This document shows, in pieces, positions 1 to 6,365 of a stretch of 14,292 bases of DNA. Both the position numbers and the translations under genes were made by a program. This DNA comes from Bacillota bacterium. Its GTDB lineage: Bacteria > Bacillota > Sulfobacillia > JAJZYS01 > JAJYTV01. The notes beneath the pieces were generated by a model. It saw only the letters and a program-made list of their open reading frames with translations. It was not told where the DNA came from and searched no databases. Every line of letters begins with the position of its first letter. Positions within the stretch are counted from its first letter, which is position 1. The stretch covers positions 1 through 14,292 of the forward strand of contig JAJYTV010000018.1 of NCBI GenBank assembly GCA_021792885.1, read 5' to 3'.

Positions 1-144
1 AGGCTGCGGATCTGTGCTCTCAGCGTGCGCTCCTCACTGGCGAAGGTCGCCACCCGATCCGCTCCTTCCGCCGCTCACGTGAAGAATGCGCGGCCGCAAA
101 TGGCCCGCGAGTCGAAGTCTAATGGCAGTTGCGACACATGCAAA
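1..144. other. Left margin, no gene called
   Basis: No coding region can be supported here. A plus-strand frame starting at position 3 stays open until a TAA at 120-122 and could be the tail of a gene entering from the left, but its third-position GC looks lower than in the clear genes of the window. The DNA also contains a 7-bp inverted pair (6-12 with 56-62) enclosing a 6-bp hairpin (38-43 with 47-52), so a structured RNA on either strand is another possibility. Both readings are weak. Confidence 0.3.
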
Positions 145-170
145 GCGGGGCGGCCTTTCGGCCGCCCCGC
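145..170 (-). terminator. Hairpin terminator after the HAAS-domain gene
   Basis: A perfect 11-bp GC-rich stem (145-155 with 160-170) closes on a TTTC loop, 10 bp past the stop codon of the HAAS-domain gene. On the minus strand the stem is followed by TTTG and then mixed sequence, so the U-tract is very short. Position and perfect pairing support a transcript 3' end for the PadR-HAAS operon. Confidence 0.7.
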
Positions 171-180
171 GGGAGCTTGC

Positions 181-1041
181 TCAGTCGCGCACCGGGAGGC
201 TCGCGGGACGCCTCTGGTAGACGCTGGCGACGGCGCCGAGCGCGCTCGTCGCGAGCAGGCAGAGGGCGGTGAAGATCGCGGGGTGGTAGAGGACGTTCTG
301 GTCGTAGAGCGGCACAGGGTTCACCGCCGGGGCCGCACCGGAGGTGAACCAGTCGACGAAGGGGGAGGGGGCGAGCGGGTACAGTCGCCAGAGCAGTACG
401 CCCAGCGCAACCGCAGCGATGCCGAACGTGACAGTCGCCACGCCCACCGCGGCCCCTGAGCCAGAAGGCTCGCGGCGCAGATCCCAGACGAACGCCCCAA
501 GGCAGGCGATGGCCAAGGCGGGGCCGAGCGCGAGCCAGAACACTGGCTCGAACGGCCAGGGGCTGTAGCTCCCCGCTGCCCAGACGGGCTCGGAGCCAAT
601 GTAGAAGCCCGCAAGGGCGAAGAGCGCGGCGAGCGGCCAGCGGTGCTGCCAAAGGCGCGCTGCCGACGACACCACCTCCCGCACGGGGGATGCGCTGCGA
701 ATCAGCGCGTAGGTGGCCATCCCGCAGAGCGCGAGAAGCAGGAGCGGCGGGTAGAGGAGGCTTCCGAAACCGGCCGCGAGGATCGCCGCGCCGACCGCCG
801 CCTGCAAGGGCCCCGCGGGCCAGATTCCGAGCTGTGCCTGCGCGAGCGCCGCAGCGAGATCGCGCGAGTCGCCGAGCTGCTGCATCGCGGCCGCAAGCGC
901 TTCCTCCCGCTGCATCCCCTGCGCTTCGCGCTCCTCGGCAAGGAATAGAAGGTGCGCGCGCAGCTCCGCGCGGACTTCGCGCGCGCGCGCGTTCAGGCGG
1001 ATGCGGGAGGTCGCGCGCTCGAGGTATTCAAAGATCTCCAA
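181..1041 (-). CDS. HAAS-domain (permease prefix) multi-pass membrane protein
   Basis: This 286-residue protein opens with a roughly 68-residue helical HAAS-type (permease prefix/DUF1700-like) domain: FEYLERAT, then amphipathic helices ending in EEALAAAMQQLGD. About six hydrophobic segments follow (near residues 77-95, 97-114, 135-153, 165-186, 198-219 and 253-275). Such proteins are typically encoded next to PadR regulators and are thought to work in membrane signalling or as partners of membrane proteins; the exact role is unknown. The start is a TTG inside the end of padR (14-bp overlap), preceded by a very good AGGGAGGAGG Shine-Dalgarno about 7 nt upstream, which points to translational coupling. 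It is the last gene of its operon, followed by a perfect hairpin. Family assignment is from pattern recognition of the N-terminal domain and the context; no substrate can be inferred. Confidence 0.8.
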   Translation of the reverse strand: MEIFEYLERATSRIRLNARAREVRAELRAHLLFLAEEREAQGMQREEALAAAMQQLGDSRDLAAALAQAQLGIWPAGPLQAAVGAAILAAGFGSLLYPPLLLLALCGMATYALIRSASPVREVVSSAARLWQHRWPLAALFALAGFYIGSEPVWAAGSYSPWPFEPVFWLALGPALAIACLGAFVWDLRREPSGSGAAVGVATVTFGIAAVALGVLLWRLYPLAPSPFVDWFTSGAAPAVNPVPLYDQNVLYHPAIFTALCLLATSALGAVASVYQRRPASLPVRD

Positions 1042-1384
1042 GTCGCGGCCTCCTCCCTGCGCTCTGCCGCACTGCGGATAGCACCTTGTCGGCTGCCTGC
1101 ACGCGGCGGCGCCACTCGGCGCGGTCGCGTTCGAGGGCAGCGCTGCCGCTTTCGGTCAATTCGTACACGCGGACCCGCCGGCCGGACTCCACCTGCCAGG
1201 CGGCACGCACGAGCCCGGCGCGCTCCAACTGGTAGAGGCGCGGGTAGAGCGTGCCCTCCTTGAGGTCCAGGACGTCTCCGGAGCGTTCACCGACCCGCTG
1301 GGCGATCTGGTAGCCGTGGGCTGGGCCCTCCGAGAGGGCCGCGAGCACCAGGAGCGCGGGGAGCGAAGGGAGCAGACTGTCCAT
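1028..1384 (-). CDS. PadR-family transcriptional regulator
   Basis: This 118-residue protein is a compact PadR regulator. The winged helix-turn-helix shows the family signatures GPAHGYQI (residues 20-27) and LKEGTLYPRLYQLERAGLV (residues 41-59), followed by the wing (VESGRRVRVYELTESG) and a short C-terminal helix (residues 83-108) expected to dimerise. PadR proteins usually repress their own operon and release DNA when a small molecule binds. The ATG start has a GGGGTGA-type ribosome site and lies about 25 nt below a near-consensus promoter that contains a perfect 12-bp palindrome, a likely autoregulatory operator. The 3' end overlaps the HAAS-domain membrane gene by 14 bp, a common PadR pairing. 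The inducing ligand is not evident. Confidence 0.92.
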   Translation of the reverse strand: MDSLLPSLPALLVLAALSEGPAHGYQIAQRVGERSGDVLDLKEGTLYPRLYQLERAGLVRAAWQVESGRRVRVYELTESGSAALERDRAEWRRRVQAADKVLSAVRQSAGRRPRLGDL

Positions 1385-1402
1385 GGGCCGTCACCCCTTA
1401 CA

Positions 1403-1426
1403 TAGTCATCTATATATAGAATGCTA
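1403..1426. promoter_or_regulatory. Candidate PadR operator (inverted repeat over the -10 box)
   Basis: A perfect 12-bp palindrome, TCTATATATAGA (1409-1420), covers the -10 box; extending outward, TAG (1403-1405) and CTA (1424-1426) pair again, giving a 24-bp imperfect inverted repeat. An AT-rich dyad of this sort overlapping the promoter is the usual arrangement for an autoregulating PadR protein. Binding is inferred from position only. Confidence 0.55.
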
Positions 1427-1437
1427 GGCAATGTCAA
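1409..1437 (-). promoter_or_regulatory. Promoter of the padR-HAAS operon
   Basis: On the minus strand a perfect TTGACA (1432-1437) is followed after exactly 17 bp by TATAGA (1409-1414), close to the housekeeping sigma consensus. The predicted transcript start near 1402 leaves a leader of only about 18 nt with a GGGG-containing ribosome site. The -35 box overlaps the end of the upstream gene's terminator hairpin by two bases. Confidence 0.8.
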
Positions 1438-1462
1438 GGGGCCGCCTCTCGGGCGGCCCCTT
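1436..1462 (-). terminator. Hairpin terminator after the beta-propeller lipoprotein gene
   Basis: A perfect 11-bp stem (1436-1446 with 1452-1462) with a 5-nt loop lies 16 bp past the stop codon of the propeller gene. On the minus strand the sequence after the stem is GACATTG, not a U-run. The last two bases of the stem are also the first two bases of the TTGACA -35 box of the next operon, so terminator and promoter are fused. Confidence 0.65.
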
Positions 1463-1478
1463 GGTTCTGGGACAGTTC

Positions 1479-2618
1479 CTAGTATCCGTTGCCTGGGTAG
1501 CTCCAGAGGTGTCCGCCGATCGGGTTGTTGGGGGCGCCGGGCACAACGCCGTTCGGCAGGAGGTCCATCCCGTCCGGGATGTTGAGGTAGCCGGGCGCCG
1601 TACCCGGTACGCCCGTGTGGCCGTACTGCCAGACGATCTGGTTCGTCTTCGGGTTGATGATGATCACCCGGTCGTTGTGGTCGTCGTTCAGCATCACGAG
1701 CCCGTTCGGGAGCTGGACGGCGAGCGAGGGTTGATTCAGCATGCCGGGGCCGGAGCTGACCTGGTACTGCCAGAGGACCTGTCCCTGCGGCGACATGATC
1801 ACGACCGCGCCCGGGTTCGTGTAGAAGGCGCAAATGATGTTGCCGCTCGGGGTGAAGTTCGCGTCGGACGGGTAGTTGAAGGCGCTCGGGAAGTGCACCG
1901 TGTACTGGATCTGCCCCTGCTTGTTCAGCAGGATGGCGTCGTTGCCGCCGATCTGCGTCACCAGCATGCCGCCGTTCGGCGCGGGGAAGTCGCCGTTCGG
2001 GGCGCCGTAGGTCGTCGGCGGGTTCACGCTGTAGACCCCGGTCTGGCCGTACTGCTTGATGACCTGTTTCGTCTTGGGGTTGATGAACAGGATGCGCTGG
2101 TTTCGGATGTCCGCAACCGTGATGACCTGACCGTGCGGCGTATCGTAGAGAAAGGCGTCGTCCGGGGTGTTGAGGTAGCCTGGCGCGCTCCCCGGCACCC
2201 CCGGGTGACCGTAGGTCCAGATGATCTTCTTCGTCTTGAAGTTGATCATCGCGAGGGTCTGGTTGCCTTCCTCGTTCGTGATGATGTTGTTGAAACGGGG
2301 AGTGAAGAACACGTCGTCATCGTCGTGGATGAACGACGTTTGGCCGGGCGCGGGATACTGCCAGACGATCTTCTTCTGGGGCGTGACGAGCAGGATCCGG
2401 TTGTTGCCCGAGTCCGCGATCAGGAGGTCGCCGGGCAGGATGGAGCTGGCGGTCTTCGAGCCCCAGGGAAGCTTCGGCTTTGCGGCGGTCGGCTTCGCCT
2501 GCGCCGCCGTAGGATGCGCCTTGGGCTGCGGCGCCTGGGCCGTCACGCCACAGGCTGCGAGCGGCGCAGAGAGCAGTAGCACCAGCGCGATGCGGGTCAG
2601 GCGTCCAGTCGTTGCCAT
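1479..2618 (-). CDS. Lipoprotein with NHL/PQQ-like beta-propeller
   Basis: This 379-residue protein begins with a lipoprotein signal (hydrophobic residues 9-20, lipobox LAAC with Cys23), then an Ala/Pro/Lys-rich linker (about 24-52), so it should sit lipid-anchored on the outer face of the membrane. The rest is a repeat protein. The blade-ending motif [IV][IL]WxY recurs near residues 84, 132, 281 and 328, with a variant (VIKQY) at 186, and each is preceded by a strand such as NNRILLVTP, NQRILFINP or NDRVIIINP. This is the pattern of a five- to six-bladed propeller related to NHL, PQQ-like and arylsulfotransferase-type repeats. The motif GHxGVPGxAPGYLNxPD occurs twice (from about residues 137 and 333). 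No catalytic residues can be assigned, so binding or an enzymatic role is open. The ATG has a strong GGGGAGGGAG ribosome site. It appears monocistronic. Confidence 0.8.
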   Translation of the reverse strand: MATTGRLTRIALVLLLSAPLAACGVTAQAPQPKAHPTAAQAKPTAAKPKLPWGSKTASSILPGDLLIADSGNNRILLVTPQKKIVWQYPAPGQTSFIHDDDDVFFTPRFNNIITNEEGNQTLAMINFKTKKIIWTYGHPGVPGSAPGYLNTPDDAFLYDTPHGQVITVADIRNQRILFINPKTKQVIKQYGQTGVYSVNPPTTYGAPNGDFPAPNGGMLVTQIGGNDAILLNKQGQIQYTVHFPSAFNYPSDANFTPSGNIICAFYTNPGAVVIMSPQGQVLWQYQVSSGPGMLNQPSLAVQLPNGLVMLNDDHNDRVIIINPKTNQIVWQYGHTGVPGTAPGYLNIPDGMDLLPNGVVPGAPNNPIGGHLWSYPGNGY

Positions 2619-2651
2619 CGCTGCTCCCTCCCCTTTTCGACATGCGAAGCC

Positions 2652-2660
2652 AGTCTACCA
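2652..2660 (-). promoter_or_regulatory. Weak extended -10 candidate for the propeller gene
   Basis: On the minus strand TGGTAGACT reads as an extended -10 element (TGnTAnnnT) about 35 nt above the ATG of the propeller gene. No convincing -35 box is found 16-18 bp upstream, so this is only a candidate. Confidence 0.25.
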
Positions 2661-2787
2661 TGTCCCAGCCCGACTCGCCCGGTCACAGAGGATGGGATTC
2701 GCCGCAGGTTTGTCCAGGTGCATTGCGGAATCGACGAGGGTGCAATGCCAGCCCGTGCCAGGGCAGGCGCGGTGGGGGGGAGAGCAT

Positions 2788-3696
2788 GTGCGCAAGCTCG
2801 AATGGGCGGGGCACAGTCTGCCGGTGATCGGCCAAGGAACCTGGGGGATGGGCGAGCAGCGCGCGCGGCGCACTGCGGAGGTCGATGCCTTGCGGCTCGG
2901 CGTCTCGCTCGGCATGACAGTCCTCAACACGGCTGAGATCTACGGCGCCGGCGGCGCGGAGGAGGTCGTCGGCGAGGCGATCAAGGACTGCCGCCAGGAC
3001 GTGTTCGTCGTCACCAAGGTGTGGCCGTCGCAGGCGCGGGCGAAGGACGTGGAGAGTTCCGTGCGCGCTTCGTGCCAGCGCATGCGCACGGACCACGCGG
3101 ACCTTGTGCTGCTGCACTGGCCGACGCACAGCGTGCCGCTGGAGGAAACGGTTTCCGCCCTGCGCAGGGTGCGCGCTGCGGGACTCGCGCGCCACGTCGG
3201 CGTGAGCAACTTCGATGTCCCGTGGCTCGAGATGCTGCGCCGCTGCGAGGAGCAGCCAGGCGAGTTCGGCGCGAACGAAGTTCCCTATAGCCTCGGGCAG
3301 CGCGGCATCGAGCAGGGCGTGCTCCAGGAGGCGGAGGGAAGCGGCCGTCTTGTGCTTGCCTACAGCCCGCTGGCGCACGGCCGCTACGGGCGCTGGCAGG
3401 AGAGCGCAGCCCTGCGCGCGGCGGCGGATGCGCACGGCGGGTCGCCGCTGCAGGTAGCTCTCGCGTGGACGGTGCAGCGCGACGGGGTCGTGGCGATCCC
3501 CAAGGCGGTCTCGCCGGAGCACGTGCGGGCGAACGCCGCAGCGGGGGAGATCGTCCTGAGCGCCGCGGAGATGGATGCGATCGCGCAGGACTTCCCTGGT
3601 TCCCGACAGCCGTACCGTCCAAGCCTTCCGCCGAGCCTGGCGGTTCACCGGCTGGCCTACGGCGCAATCCGCCTGCAGCGCAGGCTGCGCGGCTAG
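2788..3696 (+). CDS. Aldo/keto reductase family protein with Asn in place of catalytic Asp
   Basis: This protein of about 302 residues is an aldo/keto reductase (COG0656-like) with a TIM-barrel layout. Family landmarks are GQGTWGMGE (15-23), NTAEIYG (47-53), VVTKVWP (74-80), LVLLHWP (106-112), HVGVSNF, YSPLAHG and the NADPH-binding VVAIPKAVSPEHVRAN region. Of the catalytic tetrad, Tyr52, Lys77 and His110 are present, but the first residue, normally Asp in DTAE-Y, is Asn47 (codon AAC at 2926-2928). The family reduces aldehydes or ketones with NADPH; loss of the Asp may weaken or change catalysis. The reading frame stays open far upstream, but the GTG at 2788 is chosen because a GGGGGGAG ribosome site precedes it and homology starts there. 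It is divergent from the propeller gene and followed by a 173-bp gap. Confidence 0.85.
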   Translation: MRKLEWAGHSLPVIGQGTWGMGEQRARRTAEVDALRLGVSLGMTVLNTAEIYGAGGAEEVVGEAIKDCRQDVFVVTKVWPSQARAKDVESSVRASCQRMRTDHADLVLLHWPTHSVPLEETVSALRRVRAAGLARHVGVSNFDVPWLEMLRRCEEQPGEFGANEVPYSLGQRGIEQGVLQEAEGSGRLVLAYSPLAHGRYGRWQESAALRAAADAHGGSPLQVALAWTVQRDGVVAIPKAVSPEHVRANAAAGEIVLSAAEMDAIAQDFPGSRQPYRPSLPPSLAVHRLAYGAIRLQRRLRG

Positions 3697-3714
3697 CTTC
3701 CAGCCGTATCGGCG

Positions 3715-3745
3715 GTCCCGCAGATTGGCAATGATCGTGCGGGAC
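3715..3745. other. Inverted repeat downstream of the aldo/keto reductase
   Basis: An 8-bp perfect stem, GTCCCGCA with TGCGGGAC (3715-3722 and 3738-3745), encloses 15 nt in which GAT and ATC can pair further. It lies 18 bp past the reductase stop. No T-run follows, so it may be a weak terminator or a protein-binding dyad. Confidence 0.35.
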
Positions 3746-3781
3746 ACCGGACATTTCCTGCTCCAATTTCATGTTTTGGTC

Positions 3782-3810
3782 AAGACAAGCCGGGCCGAAG
3801 GCGGTAGGCT
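3782..3810 (+). promoter_or_regulatory. Candidate promoter of the carboxypeptidase gene
   Basis: AAGACA (3782-3787) and TAGGCT (3805-3810) are separated by 17 bp, a reasonable housekeeping promoter in GC-rich DNA. The predicted leader of about 50 nt includes a 6-bp hairpin (3822-3827 with 3832-3837). Matches to consensus are 4/6 and 3/6, so confidence is modest. Confidence 0.4.
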
Positions 3811-3869
3811 GATAGCGTGCGCGCCGCCCTCGCGGCGGTAAATCGTTTCGTGGGGGAGTCGGGCGGGCG

Positions 3870-5075
3870 ATGCGTATTCTGCGATTCTTTGGCGTCTTGG
3901 TGCTGATCGTCGTCGTGCTCGCGGTCGTCCAGATGGTGCGCGGCGTACCTTCGCCTTCGGTGTCCTTGCAGGCGGCGGGGAAGACCGTTCCGGGCCCTTC
4001 GCCGAGATTGCCCTGGCCTGCAAGCGGAGAGGCCGCCATCGCGGTGCAGGGGATCGGGCCGATGGGCAGCTACGGCGGAACCGCGTCCATGCCGATCGGC
4101 AGCGTCGCGAAGGTCATGACCGCGCTGCTCGTCCTGGAGAAGCACCCGCTCACCCTGGGCCAGCAGGGCCCGAGCATCACGATGACCCAGGCCGATGTCC
4201 TGACCTACCAGCAGGACGCCGTGACGCACCAGTCGTACGTCGCGGTGGCCGCCGGAGAGAAGCTGACGGAGTACCAGCTGCTCGAGGGCCTGCTGGTGCC
4301 GTCGGGGAACAACTTCGCGCGGATCCTCGCGCACTGGGTCGGCGGCAGCCAGGCGCAGTTCGTGCAGATGATGAATGCGAAGGCGAAGGCGCTTGGCCTT
4401 CGTCACACGACCTACGCGGATGCGAGCGGCCTCAGCGCGTTGACGGTCAGCGACGCGCAGGACCAGCTAAGACTCGCGGAGATCGCGATGCAGAACCCCG
4501 TCTTCGCGCAGATCGTCGCCGAGCCGCAAGTGAGCCTGCCATCGCCGGAAGGCCTCGTGTACAACTACAACAAGGAGATCGGCCACACGATCGGCCGGGA
4601 CATGGTGATCGGTGTGAAGACAGGCTCCACGCTGGCGGCCGGCGGCTGCTACGTCTTCGCGATGCAGCGCAACATCGCCGGAAAGAACGTGATCGTGTAC
4701 GGTGCGGTGTTCGGTGCAGGCGGGCTCTACCCGCTCGACACCGCGATCTCCGAGGGGACCACCCTGGGCACCGCCGCCCTCAACGCGGTGGAGCCCGTGC
4801 ATGTGGTGCAGAGCGGAAGCCAGGTCGCAAGCCTCACCGCACCCTGGCAGGGTTCGGTCGGCGTGAAGACGTCGCAGGCCCTGCAGTTCTACGGCTGGGG
4901 CGGACTTCCCGTGAAGCTCTCCCTTCAGGCGAAGACGCTGAAGGCGCCCGTTCCCGTCGGCAGCGACGTCGGGCGGCTGCACGTGCAGGTGGGCCACCAG
5001 ACGCAGAGCGTGCGGCTCCAGAGCACCGGTGCGGTGCAAAGCCCCTCGCTGCGCTGGCGCCTGCTCCGACTCTAA
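3870..5075 (+). CDS. D-alanyl-D-alanine carboxypeptidase-like protein (peptidase S11)
   Basis: This 401-residue protein has an N-terminal membrane helix (about residues 5-22) that should anchor or export it, then a penicillin-binding peptidase S11 domain. The three active-site motifs are visible: SVAK (78-81, nucleophile Ser78 and Lys81), SGN (145-147) and KTG (250-252). DASGLS near residue 184 occupies the position of the usual T-P-x-G-L element. Enzymes of this family trim the terminal D-Ala from peptidoglycan stem peptides outside the membrane. Residues from about 310 on form a beta-rich C-terminal region like the PBP5_C domain. It ends in basic residues, without an obvious amphipathic membrane-binding helix, so the N-terminal helix may be the only anchor. 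The ATG lies about 11 nt after a GGGGGAG site. The gene appears monocistronic and is followed by a strong hairpin. Confidence 0.9.
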   Translation: MRILRFFGVLVLIVVVLAVVQMVRGVPSPSVSLQAAGKTVPGPSPRLPWPASGEAAIAVQGIGPMGSYGGTASMPIGSVAKVMTALLVLEKHPLTLGQQGPSITMTQADVLTYQQDAVTHQSYVAVAAGEKLTEYQLLEGLLVPSGNNFARILAHWVGGSQAQFVQMMNAKAKALGLRHTTYADASGLSALTVSDAQDQLRLAEIAMQNPVFAQIVAEPQVSLPSPEGLVYNYNKEIGHTIGRDMVIGVKTGSTLAAGGCYVFAMQRNIAGKNVIVYGAVFGAGGLYPLDTAISEGTTLGTAALNAVEPVHVVQSGSQVASLTAPWQGSVGVKTSQALQFYGWGGLPVKLSLQAKTLKAPVPVGSDVGRLHVQVGHQTQSVRLQSTGAVQSPSLRWRLLRL

Positions 5076-5127
5076 GGCAGCGGCAGGAGCAGTACCTCTC
5101 AATTGCGAACACTTGTACCGCCAAGGT

Positions 5128-5160
5128 GCGGCCCCGCCGGCGACTGGCCGGCGGGGCCGC
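5128..5160 (+). terminator. 14-bp perfect hairpin between the carboxypeptidase and glycosylase-like genes
   Basis: A perfect 14-bp stem (5128-5141 with 5147-5160) with a GACTG loop lies 52 bp after the carboxypeptidase stop. It is followed by GCATGCC, with no U-run. It ends two bases before the first possible ATG of the next gene, so it may terminate the upstream transcript, or sequester the start region of the downstream gene, or both. Confidence 0.6.
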
Positions 5161-5162
5161 GC

Positions 5163-6338
5163 ATGCCAAAGGTGTTCGGAGAAGTGGGAGGGAGCGCCAT
5201 CGGGACCCATCCGGAGGCAGTGCGCCGCGCGCTGATCGCACACCTGGGGCTTGCGGCGCGCGATCGGCAAAGCTTCGCGCAGGCGGTCGCGGCGTTGGGT
5301 GCGGTCCAGATGGATCCGATGCGGGTCGTGGCGCCCGCGCACCTTCTGACGCTGCGCCTGCGCCGCGGGCCGACAAGCGAGGCGGCCTTCTCTCGCGCCC
5401 TCGGGTCGGGAGAAATCTTCGAAGCGCGGCTCAAGGAACGCTGCATCGTCTCCGCGCAGGACCTGCCGGCCGCCGCTGCACAGTTCGCCCGCGCGCGCGC
5501 GCGCGAACTGCTCGATGCGCGCGGACTTCGCGCCATCGCCGAAGAGATCCTGGCGGAGCTTGCAAAGGGACCCCGCTACAGCAGGGAGCTCGGGACGGAG
5601 CACCGGGTCTCGAGCTTCTGGGACGAGAACCCCCAGAGCATGAAGGCGACGACGATGGCGCTCGACATCCTGGCCTACGAGGGCAGGGTGATCGTCACCG
5701 GAAGGCGCCGCGGCGAGCGGCGCTATGACCTGCCCGGGCGGCACTTCCCCGACTGGGAGCAGACGATCTTAGCGCCGGAATCGGCGCGCCGCACGGCTGC
5801 GCGCCACTACGGGAGGACGATGGGAGTCTTCCTCGCGTCCGACCCCTACCTCGGCTGGCAGATGGAGAGTGCAGCCCAGCGGCGCGCGCTCGCGCAGGAG
5901 ATGTGCGAGGCCGGGGAGTGGCAGGCACTGCGCATCGACGGCGTCGAGCGCAGCTACCTCTGCACGCGGGAACTCGCCCAGCGGATGGAGGATTCCCCTG
6001 CGCGGGCGCGCGGCGCGGCGATCCTTGCGCCGCTCGAGAACCTCCTTTGGGACAGAAGGCGCCTTTGGGACCTTTTCGGATTCCGCTACACCTGGGAGGC
6101 GTACACGCCTGCGGCGCGCCGGACGGTCGGACCGTACGGCATGCCCGTGCTGCTCGACGGACGGCTCGTCGCGGAGCTGGACGCCGGGCGCGAGGAGGAC
6201 GCGCTGCGCTACCGCATCGTCCCGCGGACAGCGCTGCGGGAGAGGGAACTGCAGCGCATCGCGCGCGCGGGGGAGCGCCTCGCCAGGGAGCTCGGCCTGA
6301 CGGGCGGCGCCCGGCAGGTGGAGTCGCCGGGACGCTAG
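5163..6338 (+). CDS. Winged-helix DNA glycosylase family protein (AlkX/YcaQ-like, HTH_42)
   Basis: This protein of about 391 residues belongs to the HTH_42 / COG3214 family, which includes the E. coli interstrand-crosslink glycosylase YcaQ (AlkX) and Streptomyces AlkZ. The N-terminal winged helix carries LGAVQMDPMRVVAPAH (residues 45-60). Its Q-M-D (49-51) matches the Q-x-D catalytic motif of the AlkX branch, not the Q-x-Q of AlkZ. The C-terminal part shows LAPLENLLWDRRRLWDLFGF and YTPAARRTVGPYGMPVLLDGRLVAELD, typical of the family. A role in removing bulky or crosslinked alkylated bases is expected. The start is uncertain: ATG 5163 sits right behind a hairpin with no Shine-Dalgarno, GTG 5184 and GTG 5220 are alternatives, and the best ribosome site (GGGAGGGAG, 5186-5194) points at an in-frame ATC at 5199. 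It is the first gene of a four-gene run. Confidence 0.85.
   Translation: MPKVFGEVGGSAIGTHPEAVRRALIAHLGLAARDRQSFAQAVAALGAVQMDPMRVVAPAHLLTLRLRRGPTSEAAFSRALGSGEIFEARLKERCIVSAQDLPAAAAQFARARARELLDARGLRAIAEEILAELAKGPRYSRELGTEHRVSSFWDENPQSMKATTMALDILAYEGRVIVTGRRRGERRYDLPGRHFPDWEQTILAPESARRTAARHYGRTMGVFLASDPYLGWQMESAAQRRALAQEMCEAGEWQALRIDGVERSYLCTRELAQRMEDSPARARGAAILAPLENLLWDRRRLWDLFGFRYTWEAYTPAARRTVGPYGMPVLLDGRLVAELDAGREEDALRYRIVPRTALRERELQRIARAGERLARELGLTGGARQVESPGR
5481..5508. repeat. Palindrome with an alternating CG core inside the glycosylase-like gene
   Basis: Eight-base arms CAGTTCGC and GCGAACTG flank a 12-base core; positions 5490-5502 are strictly alternating C and G. It encodes QFARARAREL. 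Such tracts can adopt Z-form DNA or slip during replication, but it is probably a by-product of the Ala-Arg repeat at high GC. Confidence 0.6.
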
Positions 6339-6365
6339 AACTCCATGGCCTCGGGAGGCGATTGC

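Noticed and set aside
1..70. T-box or TPP riboswitch on the minus strand
   Set aside because: Short matches (GAGAGC, CTGAG) caught the eye, but only three bases separate them from the closing helix, leaving no room for a specifier loop, and the TPP core motifs are missing.
1431..2579. Plus-strand reading frame of 382 codons opposite the propeller gene
   Set aside because: Composition (Val/Arg/Asp-rich, no motifs) is that of an antisense shadow; the minus-strand protein has a signal peptide and repeats.
2221..2787. N-terminal extension of the aldo/keto reductase
   Set aside because: The frame is open upstream but runs antisense through the propeller gene and does not resemble the family; GTG 2788 has a ribosome site and matches the domain start.
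2683..4406. Minus-strand frames opposite the reductase and carboxypeptidase genes
   Set aside because: They are Arg/Ala/Pro-rich without motifs or ribosome sites, as expected from antisense GC-rich coding DNA.
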